A DNA stretch of 64,000 nt from the NCBI GenBank assembly GCA_001247695.2, contig LGRX02035269.1, positions 1-64,000 of the forward strand, written 5' to 3'. The position numbers were made by a program, and so were the translations under genes. Shown in pieces: positions 33,001 to 41,055 of this stretch. Origin of the DNA: Cymbomonas tetramitiformis. Taxonomy: Eukaryota > Chlorophyta > Pyramimonadophyceae > Pyramimonadales > Pyramimonadaceae. Positions within the stretch are counted from its first letter, which is position 1, and every line of letters begins with the position of its first letter. The notes beneath the pieces are model-generated. The model saw nothing but the letters and a program-made list of their open reading frames with translations, made no database searches and was not told the DNA's origin.

Positions 33001-36000
33001 GATCAAGCTTCCTCCCAGGCAGAACTGTGCACAGAGTATCAATGTAGACAAACGAGTCGTACACCGGAGCCACAGGGAAATACCTGTGCTTGTTCAATAA
33101 GAACCGATGCTTATTGGGCTGATAGGGGTGTGACTTCTTACCAGGTCTCCTCAACGTAGAGTGCCCGCTCATAGGAGCATCAGACCTCCACCGACAGACC
33201 CCACTCACAGTCTGGTCCCCACCTTCAACAGGGAAGGGACCCTCAGAAGATGCAAGTCCATCCAGAACTGCATAGTAGTTGTGCAGGGAGACACCAGATT
33301 GAGACCCAATACAATCTTCCGCAGTGTAATCAGAGATAAATTGAGGCATGTCGTCAGAGAAGCAGGTAACCACGCTGTCCAGCTCACAGATTGCATACAG
33401 AGCCTCCCCAGAAGCATCCACACCAGGGTCCTGCTGAGCTTCAGTAACAGCAGCCGCACGATTGGGTAGCTTCCCATGCTTCTGGTAGTCCTGGACCCTC
33501 TTCATTATCGCGTCCCTCCTCTTGGGATTCCTCTTGAGGTACTCCTCCCGCTTATCCTCGTGAGTCACAAAGCATTCTTTGGACGAGTGCCCAGTCATAT
33601 GACATACCGGACACAGAACCTTCTTGAGCATCGCAGTACGCTTCTGCTCTTCCTGCTTACGCCGGTCCTCCACAATTCCAGCACCCGTCTCTGTCGCTGC
33701 TGCTGAAGTAGCTATAACGTTGTCGTAGTGGTCACACACCGCATCATTTAGCTCCTGGAACGACGGTAGCTTGTCCTTAGAGTACATAGTACGTACAAAG
33801 ACATACGCCGGGTTCAAAGAATTCAGCACCATAGCCACAAAGACCGCCTCCAGGCTGGCAGCATGAAATTTCTCACCGGTCGGCAGGAATTTGCTCGTGC
33901 ACACATATTCCTTCACTCTGTCGAGAACCTGCCTCGCATTTAGAAAGCCCGGCAGTGGGGGAGCGAGCGACGCAAACCTCTTCGTGTCATCAAGCAGAGC
34001 CTTGACCTGCCTCGCAAAGTACGCAGAGCCCGTGCTCCGACACATTTTAATTAGCTGTCGCCAGGCTAAGACACCGTCCGCCTCCTCGCTGTACGTTTGT
34101 ACAACCGCATTCGCCGTCTTGGAAGTCACGGCCGATAGAAAGTCGTGAAACAACTGATTCGCTGCCACCGAGAACTGCTCGTCCTTCTTGATGTCCTCCA
34201 AGTCGCGCGCGTCCGATAAGAGTAACGCCAGTGCCCGATGACGCAAACACGGCACAATTTTACCCCGGAACTCCAGCCACTTGCTGTCATTTTCCGCGTC
34301 CTGACCAGAATAAAGTTGGTCAGACTTGAACCCCTTCAACATATCCGTCAGAAGAGGTAAAGGTACGCCCGCAGTACCTCCCGCAACGTGAGATTGAACA
34401 CTGGAACTAGACATACCGGATTCCGCGGCCTCAGGAGACGCAATAGCATTTCCTGTCCCCGCATTCTGATTCGCAGCCAACTGGGGCACTGTCTGTGCCA
34501 GGACCTGAACCATTTTCATAAGCTCATTTAAACGCGCGTCTTGCTGCGAAAATAGCTGTTGCTGCCTCTCATCGATAAGAGCTGTCAGCGCTGCAGAGTC
34601 CTCCCCAACTGAAATTCCATCTTCCGACAGTCCCTCCGAAAGGTTGCCATAAGTAGATTCCACACCCAGACCTGGCGGGGTCCGCTCCGCAAGCTTGGCC
34701 TTGTCTTGTCTCTTACTCATTTCCGAAAACGCGCAGCAAAAATTTTGCGTGATACAACCGTAGGTTAACACTTACTGTGTAGTAAGTGGGCCCAAAACCT
34801 GTAGGAATTCGAGAGTTTCGTTTACACAAAAGCGATCATAAACTTTCATTATCAAAAGATATACCAGTTCGCTGCTCGAAACGCCACGAACATTTGCGCG
34901 CCATCATTACTGATTGGGCGATCTTGTGTGAAAGTTCACAAAACAGAGTCCTACGTGTCACTGTCGTGTTCATACCGACCGCAGTGACACTCTTGAGTAC
35001 AGATGAACTCATTACGCACTTCCCGATGGTCATCAGTGATCTGACGGCCACGATTAGTTCAGCAGATCTACAGATCTAGATCTAAGGGTCCATAGGGTTT
35101 CTTTAGGGTTTGATCATCCTGACTACTGTACAAAGTCTAGATAGTCATTCTTTACACCAAACTGATCAGCAGGCACTTGCAGATTCCAATACGATGTGCG
35201 AGCATCGTCAGCATGGCGTGTTTGGGAGCATCAATGAGGAGTGCACCTGTGGGGATGCCTGGTATTTATAGCAGCGCCTTATGCAGGTGGTGAGAGCTCG
35301 CCCCCTGCATGTATGCGCTGCACACCTGCGAGGGGGTAAACAGATGCGCGGGGGGGAGGGGTTGGGATGGGCTGCGTGTCGGGCAGGTGAGGAGTGGGGT
35401 TTTTGCAGGCAACTGTACGGCGGAGGAGAACTCCTACTCGGGCGTGCTGGTGGTGCTGCTGAACTTGACGGTGACGAGGGCGCCGGAGCAATACGAAGGG
35501 TGGTTCTACGTGGACGACGGCAGTGGTGAGGCAGCAGTCGGATACGACGTGGGGTACCATGTAAGCTGCCGGCCCTTGCACTTGACGGCTTCCCTATGTA
35601 ACGCGCTGCTGACAGCAGGAGCGCGCCACATGCTGCTGCGCGCGGGGGGGCTGGGCAAGGCGCTGGGCAAAGCACCAGGTATGGCAGCTGACGATCTCGC
35701 CCCGGTCTGCAGGCGTGGAACAGCCTGGGCCTCGCCGTGGGCGTCCACATACCCTCGCTGACTGCAGTTGCCGGTGCTGGATACATCTCGCCGCGTGATG
35801 AGGATGACGTGGTCACCGCATCGCCCCCTCCGAGCCCGTCCCCGCCGCCGTGCCCTCCGGAGCCGAGCCCACCTCCTCCCAGCCCGCCGCCCCCGAGCCC
35901 GCCACCCCCGAGCCCGCCGCCTCCTCCAGGTGCGTGCCGCCAAAGGCTGGCGCGCCGGCCACCGTCGATGCGATGGCCGGTGGAAAGTGGTCTCCGTTTC

Positions 36001-39000
36001 TATGGCAGGAACCCCAGCAGGCCCCCTGCTTCCTCGTAAGCCCCATGACAGGACCCTGAGCAGGCCCCCCCTGCTCCTCGTGAGCCATGGCAGGACCTGC
36101 AGCCCCCCTGCTCCCTCCCCACGGCAGGACCTAATTAGAGAGAAGTGGGTGCAAGTCTTCAGTATGACACAGTGTTACTTACTCACTCGCCCGCTCGCTC
36201 ACTTAAGTAAGGACAAGTAGGCGAACGTGAAAACACACGTGAAAATGACGTGAGGCGTGACGTGAGGCGTGACGTGAGGCACGACCCGGTGGGTGAGCGG
36301 CGCACGGTGCAGCTTTGTACACGACGAGCATCACGGCAATCCAGGCAAGCGTCAACCACACAGACGGTGATTGCCAGTCGTTCAACAGTACTTATGGTAG
36401 CTACCCCGGCACCCACCCTTCTGCGCGTGTCTTTAGCCATGGCTCTCTATTCGGTGCCGCGCCTCCCAATGGGTCCCAAGGGGTCCCAAGGGGATGCGGG
36501 TTCTTTCTACCTGCTTGGTACTGTGCCAAAGGCAGGATGCGCGGGCCCAAACTATTAATTCTTTGGAGATATGTGCCTAAAGTATTGATATCGTCAAGAT
36601 GTGTGCCCAAAATGCTAGTAGTGTCAAGATGTGTCCCGAGAGTATGGAGATTGTCAAGACGTGTCCCCAGAGTATGGAGATTGTCAAGAGGTGTCCTCAG
36701 AGTATGGAGATTGTCAAGGTGTGTCCTCAAATGTTGACACTTTTGAGACGTGTCCCGAGAGTATGGAGATTGTCAAGATGTGTCCCGAGAGTATGGAGAT
36801 TGTGAAATAATGTGTTCTCAAATGTTGACACTACGAGAGCGTGTCCAGTATGGAGATTGTCAAGATGTGTCCCGAGGAGGCATGGTGTAATAGTGTGTCC
36901 CAGTATGGAGATTGATAAAGATAATGTGTCCCCAAATGTTGACACTTTCGAGAGGCGTGTCCCCAGAGTATGGAGATTGTCATGACGTGTCCCGAGAGTA
37001 TGGAGATTGTCATGATGTGACCCCAGAGTATGGAGATTGTCAAGATGTGTGCCCAAATGTTGTCACTTTCGAAACGTGTGCCCACGAAATGGACATTGTC
37101 GTGATGTGTGCCCAAATGCAGGTCCGTTTAGACGGGGGCAACGCCGTGAGCACTGAGAGAGGATGCTCTGCTGAGGGAGAGGTGGGAACGCGGGTTGGAC
37201 AGATCTACAGTACGTGAACACCACGGGCATTGTGACAGCCGTAAACGGCGAAGTCGGTTGGGTAGGAGTGTGGCTGCAGGTGCGATGACGACTGGCCCAG
37301 GCAGCGTTCGCTGGGGGCATGCCCCTGTGCTGTCCTCACATTTGGGCGACGCGGGGATTAGGATCTCAGGATGGTGTGCATGTGGGCTCCGTCGACACGG
37401 CGCTGAATCTGCGTGGACTCCTGGCGCTGAGCGGGCGTTCAGAGTGCACCCGGAATGTGATGCGACGGGTGGCCTCTCCCGTGGCGGAGTGCGCACTGGC
37501 CGAAGGTGAGATGGGGCTGATCAGCAAAAGGAAGATTGCGGTGTGCTACAGGAGAAGAGCGCTCGGTATGCGGGCATCTTCACGACCAATTACGTGGACA
37601 ACACGAGCGCCATCGGCGCGCACAATCTGACGGTTGCTGACCTGCCACGTGGCACCGTGGTGCTGGTGAATGCAATGGTGCAGGAGGTGCACATGTGGCA
37701 CCTTGAGAACTCCCATCAGTGGGTGACCGTGCTGGAGAGGGTCGTAGACATGGTTGTGATTGGCGAGGCAGCGGAGCCAGCACCCCTGCGGGTGCGCCGC
37801 CCCACCGAGTCCGAGTTTCTGGCACTGGTCATTGCTTCGCACTGCCCACCCCTCCCGGTTCGCTGACGCAGGGAAGTGCAATGTGCCAGGTGGCGAGCGG
37901 GGTGTTCGCAGAGAACTGCACGGAGGAGCTCAACGCGTACGAGGGGGTGCTCGTGGTGCTCGAGAACGTGACCGTGACGCAGGCACCCCGCAAGTCTGGC
38001 GGGTGGTTCTATGTCGATGATGGCTCTGGCGAGGCCGCGGTGGGCTACGACGTGGGGTACTATGTGTGTCCCCTCGCCTGCCCCGCTCCTCGCGCGGCCC
38101 TTGCACGCACCTCGCAGCCGCTTCCTCGACTGCGGCTGGCACAGGAGTGACGTGTGCACCCACAGTGCATGCTAGAGCTCCATGCCGGTAAAGGGTGCAT
38201 TTCCTTCCGGTGCGCTTGTACCGGGCACCTTGGAGCCCAAGAGCAGCCTTTAAAGAGACCGGCGGCCGCTTCAATCATTGTGCCTGCCAGAAGGCGTGCC
38301 AGCCGCACGATTGTCTGTGGCCACATCGCACGATTGGTTGCAGGCACGCCACACCGTTGCCTGAGCATAATGCGGGTTTTGGCGCAGGCGTGGGATGATC
38401 TGAACCTCGGCCTCGGTGCTGTCATCCCTTCCTTGACCGGAGTGGCCGGCCCAGGTTATGTATCTCCCCGTGATGCTTATGGCGAGTGCAAGTCGCTACC
38501 CCTAGCCCTGTCCCCCTCCCCATCCTCCTCCATGACCCGCACAGCAGCCTCGTGCTTCCACCACCTCCTCCTCCTCCACCTCCACCCTCCTCCTCCTCCC
38601 CTCCTCCACCATCCTCCCCTCCCCCTCCTCCCTCCACCTCCTCCCCCATCTCCTCCTCCTCCCACCCCCTCCTCCCCTCCTCCTCCGTCCTCCTCCTCCA
38701 CCATCTCAACTCCTCCCTCCCCTCCTCCTCCCTCCTCCGCCTCCATCTCCTCCTCCCCCTCCTCCTCCCTCCCTCCACCATCGCCTCACTCCCCCACCTC
38801 CCCCCAGCCATCTCCCCCCCCTCCCCCTCCTGCCGCCTCTCCTCCTCCTCCTCCCCCACCTCCAGCCCCATTACCACCTCCTCCCCGCAGCCTCCATGCG
38901 TGGGTGCAGGGTTCTATGCTCACACATGTACATCCTCCACCTCCTCCCCCTCCTCCCCCACCACCACCCCACACCACCCCCCACCACTCCCACAGCCTCC

Positions 39001-41055
39001 TAAGCCCTCCCCCCACCTTCTCCACCTCACTTCAGCCCCCCACCCTCTCCACCCCCACCCCTATTACCACCCTCCTTTTCCACACGCCTCCCCTAATCCA
39101 CCCCCCACCCCCCTTGCTCCCAACCCCCTCCCCACCTCCACCATCTCCACCACTCCCTAACCCACCTCCCCACCTCCCCCCACCTTTGCCTCCCCACCTC
39201 CCCCACCTCAAGCTGCCCCCTCCTCCTCCACCTCCCACCCCCCCCGCCATCCCCACCTCCCCCGGAGGACCTTGTCACCAATGGTACCATCAGCGCTACT
39301 GCCTACTACCTCGGGGATGCATCCATCACCTGCGTTACATTGACTATCGACAACAACTCCTCTGCAATCCCCACGAGCGTCGACTTGGAGGCCTCTGACG
39401 GCACCTCGGACCGCCTCACGTGGAGCTTCGGCGCCTCCGAGTGCTCCGCGGCCCCCTGCAGCTACGACCTGTGTGGCTTTTCGCCTGAAGCCTATCTCGT
39501 GGAGGGCAAAGCAGTATATGCAGCGCCCGAACCATCGCTCACACTCACCGGTGCCATCACTGTCTTTTATGCCCCTCCCCCCCTTCCCCCCTCCACCCAG
39601 CCTATCCCCCTCAGCCATCTCCATCTCCTCCACCCTCTACCACCTCCACCCCCAAACCCACCTCCACCCCTTCTCACCTCCTCCCCCAAATCACTTCCCA
39701 CCTCACTCGCCTCCTCCTCCTCCCTCGTCACCGCCGCCGCCCTCACCAGCTCCTCCACCTCCGTCTCCGACTCCGCCTCCTCCGCCAGTGCCTCTGAGTC
39801 CTCCGCCTGCGGCCAAGCTTGCCCAAGTCAACGTCAGCCACCGCTTCGACAGCTTGGAATTGGTCTCCATCCCGGTGAGGGCAACCCAGTGCTCATTATG
39901 TGTACTCTCCGAAAGCCCTTGCCTCGTTGTGCATTTCCCCTGCTGACGCGGCGCCCAACTGTATGGGTGACAGCTGGTGTATATATTTGTTTTCATATCT
40001 GTAGCGCGAGGCCCTGCGCAGGCTTTCTTCTCACCTCTGGCCACCGCCTGCCTTATCGTGCCCCCGAGCATCTCTCTTGCGCGCCCCTCCCGCGTGGCAC
40101 TCTCCCGCGTGGCACTCTCCCGCGTGGCACTTCCACGATCGGGTGACACACGCAGACAGTAGGACTTGACGCGGATGTCGGGTGGGGTGTGACCCTCTCG
40201 TTTCTGGGCGCAGCTAAGCTTTGAGGCGGAGTACATCGAGGCGATGGCAAAGGAGGCTGGGGTGCCCTCCGCGGATGTGGTGTGGTGATAGCGTCCCTGA
40301 TGCCCGGAAGCGTCGTGGTGAGTGCTTGCGTCCCGTGCGGCCCTCGCAAAGAACCCGGAGATCCAGCAATCCGAGATGGCCTGCATGCGTGCATGCGTGC
40401 AGTGTGCTGAGAGGGGGCCTTGATCACCTCGGCTTACAGGAGGCAATTTCGACGTGGCGGTCCCAGAGCGCATGCAGAGGCGGCATTTGAGGGAACTGCG
40501 GGTTGAAGGTGGAGGCGCCTTGAAGGTTGGCGCTTGTGGAGCGCGGGCTCAAGGGCTTCCAGCATTGGCGCTGGCAGGTCGGAGGCTTACGCACGGGCCG
40601 TGGACAAATTTGTGCAGGTGATGGCCGAGGTGGAGTTCCGGGGCGAGGTGGAGGTTCAGCATGTGGACTCGTTTGTCGCCGCCTTGGACAACACCAGCTC
40701 CAGCATTTTCGATGCGGATTTCACCTCCAAGTATGGCACCAGCACAGTGCTGAACGTCAGCACCGAATATGAGCCATCCTCACCTCCACCTCCTTTGCCA
40801 CCTCTGCTTCCGTCCCCATCTCCCGGTTCGGACTCGGACGATAACGCGAGTACCGCGGGCATTGGTGCGGGGGCAATCATCGGCATCGTCGTGGGTGTGT
40901 TCGTTATTGTGATGTGCTCGGTGTTTGGGTACTTTGGGTACATGCGCAAGCGCTCCGCCCCGCTGGACTCCACACAGGTGCTCCGCCCTGAAGCTTGCCC
41001 CTCCGCGCCAGGCTTCGGAAGTCGCTCCCCAACTGGCCCAAAGCACTGGCTGTGA
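25984..41055 (+). CDS. Modular cell-surface protein, single-pass membrane anchor (multi-exon)
   Basis: Five exon types A-E occur twice in order with identical lengths: A 84 nt, B 77, C 240, D 174, then E. All GT/AG boundaries and phases agree. A: LYTTSI.(D/A)IQ.SV, C.SFN.(S/T)YG. B: TGIVTAV.GEVGWVGVWLQ. C: YAGIFTTNYVDNTS, GAHNL, DLPRG. D: YEGVLVVLENVTVT, GGWFYVDDGSGEAAVGYDV. E: PSLTGVAGPGYVSPRD, running into a Pro-rich linker. B-D together resemble the OB-fold modules of secreted bacterial nucleases (GIVTAV...LQ, GI.VY, YEGVLV.L.NVTVT...VDDGSG); that match is from memory. After module 2 come long Pro/Ser linkers, a five-Cys domain, a SEA-like region, a transmembrane helix (AIIGIVVGVFVIVMCSVFGY) and a short basic tail. 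A likely role is the cell wall, matrix or adhesion. The 5' end is lost near the gap. The Copia element lies in intron C1-D1. Confidence 0.72.
27186..27589 (-). repeat. Copia 3' LTR
   Basis: It spans TGTAGGAATTCG to ATTCCAATA as read on the plus strand. It carries 12 extra bases (ttcttcagggtt type) relative to the other LTR. Confidence 0.95.
27725..29347 (-). CDS. Copia reverse transcriptase-RNase H, one internal stop
   Basis: The frame is continuous with the upstream polyprotein after the TAA. RT motifs: DEWMVPIQTELEAL, ARVCVRGNKQEYGVDY, YHMDVETAFLNS, KAVYGLKQAGKEWF and catalytic YVDDY (about 28710), then DLVMGIG. A TAG at about 28331-28333 interrupts SRFCASYGP*HFVALKQVVRY at the usual RT-RNase H junction. 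RNase H: YTDADYAG, STTEAEI and DNQGAIHLASD. It ends at TGA 27725. All catalytic residues remain, so decay is recent or the stops are tolerated. Confidence 0.95.
29348..34720 (-). CDS. Copia Gag-protease-(MTase-like)-integrase polyprotein
   Basis: The first ATG is at 34720 (MSKRQDKAKLAE). Numbering is from that ATG. Gag runs to a CCHC knuckle, CPVCHMTGHSSKEC, at about residue 370. A long acidic spacer follows, with a tandem-duplicated segment (DASDSDEED, GGIPSDDWASGLFC twice). The aspartic protease is LDSGASKHIF at about 1022. An unexpected block at about 1165-1275 contains TLELFASSDN, YGNPPYE and LLVLPRWET. The integrase zinc region (HIRLGHIGD, CVSC) precedes its catalytic residues: D in WSDTCGP (about 1390), D in HTDGDST (about 1461) and E in RVERSHRT (about 1497). 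The frame ends at TAA 29348-29350 and continues in frame into the RT. The product would assemble capsids and integrate cDNA. Confidence 0.95.
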   Translation of the reverse strand: MSKRQDKAKLAERTPPGLGVESTYGNLSEGLSEDGISVGEDSAALTALIDERQQQLFSQQDARLNELMKMVQVLAQTVPQLAANQNAGTGNAIASPEAAESGMSSSSVQSHVAGGTAGVPLPLLTDMLKGFKSDQLYSGQDAENDSKWLEFRGKIVPCLRHRALALLLSDARDLEDIKKDEQFSVAANQLFHDFLSAVTSKTANAVVQTYSEEADGVLAWRQLIKMCRSTGSAYFARQVKALLDDTKRFASLAPPLPGFLNARQVLDRVKEYVCTSKFLPTGEKFHAASLEAVFVAMVLNSLNPAYVFVRTMYSKDKLPSFQELNDAVCDHYDNVIATSAAATETGAGIVEDRRKQEEQKRTAMLKKVLCPVCHMTGHSSKECFVTHEDKREEYLKRNPKRRDAIMKRVQDYQKHGKLPNRAAAVTEAQQDPGVDASGEALYAICELDSVVTCFSDDMPQFISDYTAEDCIGSQSGVSLHNYYAVLDGLASSEGPFPVEGGDQTVSGVCRWRSDAPMSGHSTLRRPGKKSHPYQPNKHRFLLNKHRYFPVAPVYDSFVYIDTLCTVLPGRKLDPTQALWEAGREQHLGPGYQISPRQPWYTSDVQYVHSMFMSGSVEVSDRALTVLEGPHFPADGRVVRQEKMVSAKYLEAEQLGLLQRLLEKEPVMVRGSFERMQSWVTLLSMVTRDTVKAIEDFWTLLGYGYEDEWDFDSSSDGSDDSDHSGYDSEGSSHRGDDSSDPGDSTSGTTPDACVVYGIEQVAFQHAFSSHPLPEHVHALGDSGVSFTTPERVAADHHAWACHTLSGLSYVPGLSDSSGSDDDDYASDTMPGLVDASDSDEEDGEHSWQPFEGVGGIPSDDWASGLFCHRCGDDSGYSIPALDAASNVDSGDDGYASDAMPDLVDASDSDEEDDAHLWQPLEGVGGIPSDDWASGLFCPPRKNRLCPEGAEPGIEGYCSSDWYYDAPDLADGSGSDDEETCDLRGGHPMCSSLVLCVAFADSKADVFTSALPLAASGGQVAMLDSGASKHIFNSRADFGDDFDATSRSTFSVVQAGTVSSEGSGTVTFAKLDVSTGRVVGLRFTGAHCIPGQPFNLVSVVALEDAGFSVDFGARQISSGGVTFSFSRVGNQYIIYEDQISGTLDTYMACAAYHDDSDRDKTDWKFEKAGKHIEEHGPFTLELFASSDNHILDNYCTTDSPCFCRDWAGEACYGNPPYEHDTILRCLQKALSDFGRAPHSTKFLLVLPRWETASWWQFTSQFTVIHEYPAGEKIFSAPLDSCYNVENLEMCGEHRVWVRETKWPVVVVYKDGHTVMKLDAKMLAHIRLGHIGDVTMQEMLDEEVPMGITTAQYTKSLVLRCPERCVSCRLTKAIRPSMKPTGRERAEEIGLLVWSDTCGPFRHSAGGYRWFVLFVDDCTSWVCVYFLKKKSDYLGALEEFLIEVRRHRSRMRLEEKYHMVLHTDGDSTMIAGQTQQYCKERGIEQRHGSPYLHENQARVERSHRTVQAMARALLVTSGFGVDVWPLAVRHSVYILNRTFQKPLHKQSPYYKLYGQHHDLSLLRVFGCLAYAFVDPDSREHKLSDRAKQLRYVGHSEVSSAYLLYDPESGKIVKSGMVRFHEAVDKLGKVVTTWDPSAVAPLSTNFMVTTLDAAYHDTLPSGLEDGILGVGVYLPDDSDEILAVLKVKAVDVTCWVSLRDYLDGQPKHIAAVRSAVHTGDLNVNYPLFTEVMADAGREKLEAGIICARAVGASSVPYCIMLLTNVTHINLPVEKVHFPPEHTCLAAVAKSCAGD
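34786..34799 (-). promoter_or_regulatory. Primer-binding site, half-tRNA iMet type
   Basis: Immediately after the 5' LTR the sense strand reads GGTTTTGGGCCCAC. This closely resembles the Drosophila copia site, complementary to the anticodon-arm region of initiator tRNA-Met (CTGGGCCCATAACC), not to the tRNA 3' end. The assignment rests on remembered tRNA sequence. Confidence 0.6.
34800..35191 (-). repeat. Copia 5' LTR
   Basis: This is the partner of the 27186-27589 repeat. On the sense strand it begins TATTGGAATC (not the canonical TG) and ends CCTACA. Confidence 0.95.
35387..35929 (+). CDS. Surface protein, module 1 exons D1 and E1 with Pro-rich linker
   Basis: D1 35387-35560 (58 codons, donor GTAAGC) carries an N-glycosylation-like NCTAE and NLTVT. 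E1 35713-35929 (acceptor gtctgcag, donor GTGCGT) ends in PPPPSPPPPSPPPPSPPPPP, a hydroxyproline-rich-glycoprotein-like linker. E1 ends in phase 1, exactly what A2 needs. D1 lies on the far side of the Copia insertion from C1; without the element the C1-D1 intron would be about 310 nt. Confidence 0.82.
36313..38063 (+). CDS. Surface protein, module 2 exons A2, B2, C2, D2
   Basis: A2 36313-36396, B2 37203-37279, C2 37552-37791, D2 37890-38063. Lengths equal those of module 1 exactly (84, 77, 240, 174 nt) and splice phases match. D2 contains the EN-CTEELNAYEGVLVVLEN block and Tyr-Val-Asp-Asp-Gly-Ser-Gly. Its donor is GTGTGT. The A2-B2 intron (806 nt) is filled with a 30-bp minisatellite, so intron lengths differ strongly between modules while exons do not. 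Confidence 0.82.
36560..37110. repeat. 30-bp minisatellite in intron A2-B2
   Basis: Roughly 15-17 units contain agtatggagattgtcaaga and gtgtcccgag, with variants carrying aaatgttgacactttcgag. The array fills most of the intron between exons A2 and B2 of the surface-protein gene. Confidence 0.85.
38409..39880 (+). CDS. Surface protein, exon E2, long Pro/Ser linkers and Cys domain
   Basis: After a ggcgcag acceptor (about 38390) the frame reads AWDDLNLGLGAVIPSLTG then GYVSPRDAYGECKS. An extended CCTCCTCCC-rich tract follows (about 38490-39260). A separate folded region at about 39265-39570 reads GTISATAYYLGDASITC, ASDGTSDRLTWSFG and SECSAAPCSYDLCGF, with four further cysteines. A second Pro-rich linker ends in AKLAQVNVSHRFDSLEL before a GTGAGG donor (about 39879). 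The three parts lie in different frames. Because the Pro-rich tract stays open in all frames, unseen introns or assembly length errors within it are both possible. Confidence 0.55.
38490..39260 (+). repeat. CCTCC-rich low-complexity tract coding Pro/Ser
   Basis: Nearly pure C/T (plus A) sequence dominated by cctcctccc. All three forward frames are open and Pro-rich; the minus-strand ORFs (Gly-rich) are shadows. Confidence 0.9.
40214..40317 (+). CDS. Surface protein, SEA-like exon with a 2-nt frame break
   Basis: The exon lies between acceptor gggcgcag and donor GTGAGT. It reads LSFEAEYIEAMAKEAGVPSA, then needs removal of two bases within gatgtggtgtggtgatag (40274-40291) to continue as IASLMPGSVVV. 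As written, the frame hits TGA. A gt/tg slippage in the genome or assembly is the simplest explanation. Confidence 0.5.
40578..41055 (+). CDS. Surface protein, C-terminal exon with transmembrane helix
   Basis: After a gctggcag acceptor the exon reads SEAYARAVDKFVQVMAEVEF and DNTSSSIFDADFTSKYG (second half of the SEA-like region). A Pro-rich stalk follows, then the hydrophobic segment GAGAIIGIVVGVFVIVMCSV (continuing to FGYFGYM), the stop-transfer RKRS, a 35-residue tail and TGA. The charge pattern predicts the N-terminus outside and the C-terminus in the cytosol. Confidence 0.8.

Larger units (their letters stand above)
27186..35191 (-). mobile_element. Copia (Ty1) LTR retrotransposon, near-intact, 8.0 kb
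   Basis: LTRs at 27186-27589 and 34800-35191 differ by two substitutions and two small indels over about 400 bp. The 5-bp target duplication CGATG flanks both ends (27181-27185 and 35192-35196). The order protease, integrase, RT, RNase H on the minus strand defines Copia. A primer-binding site follows the 5' LTR directly. The 3' UTR has GGGGCACCATCCC-type repeats. Two in-frame stops break the single polyprotein frame. The element lies in an intron of the surface-protein gene, antisense to it. Confidence 0.97.

Noticed and set aside
38422..39290. Gly-rich minus-strand proteins opposite the Pro-rich tract
   Set aside because: They are the complement of CCTCC repeats with no splice sites or domains of their own.
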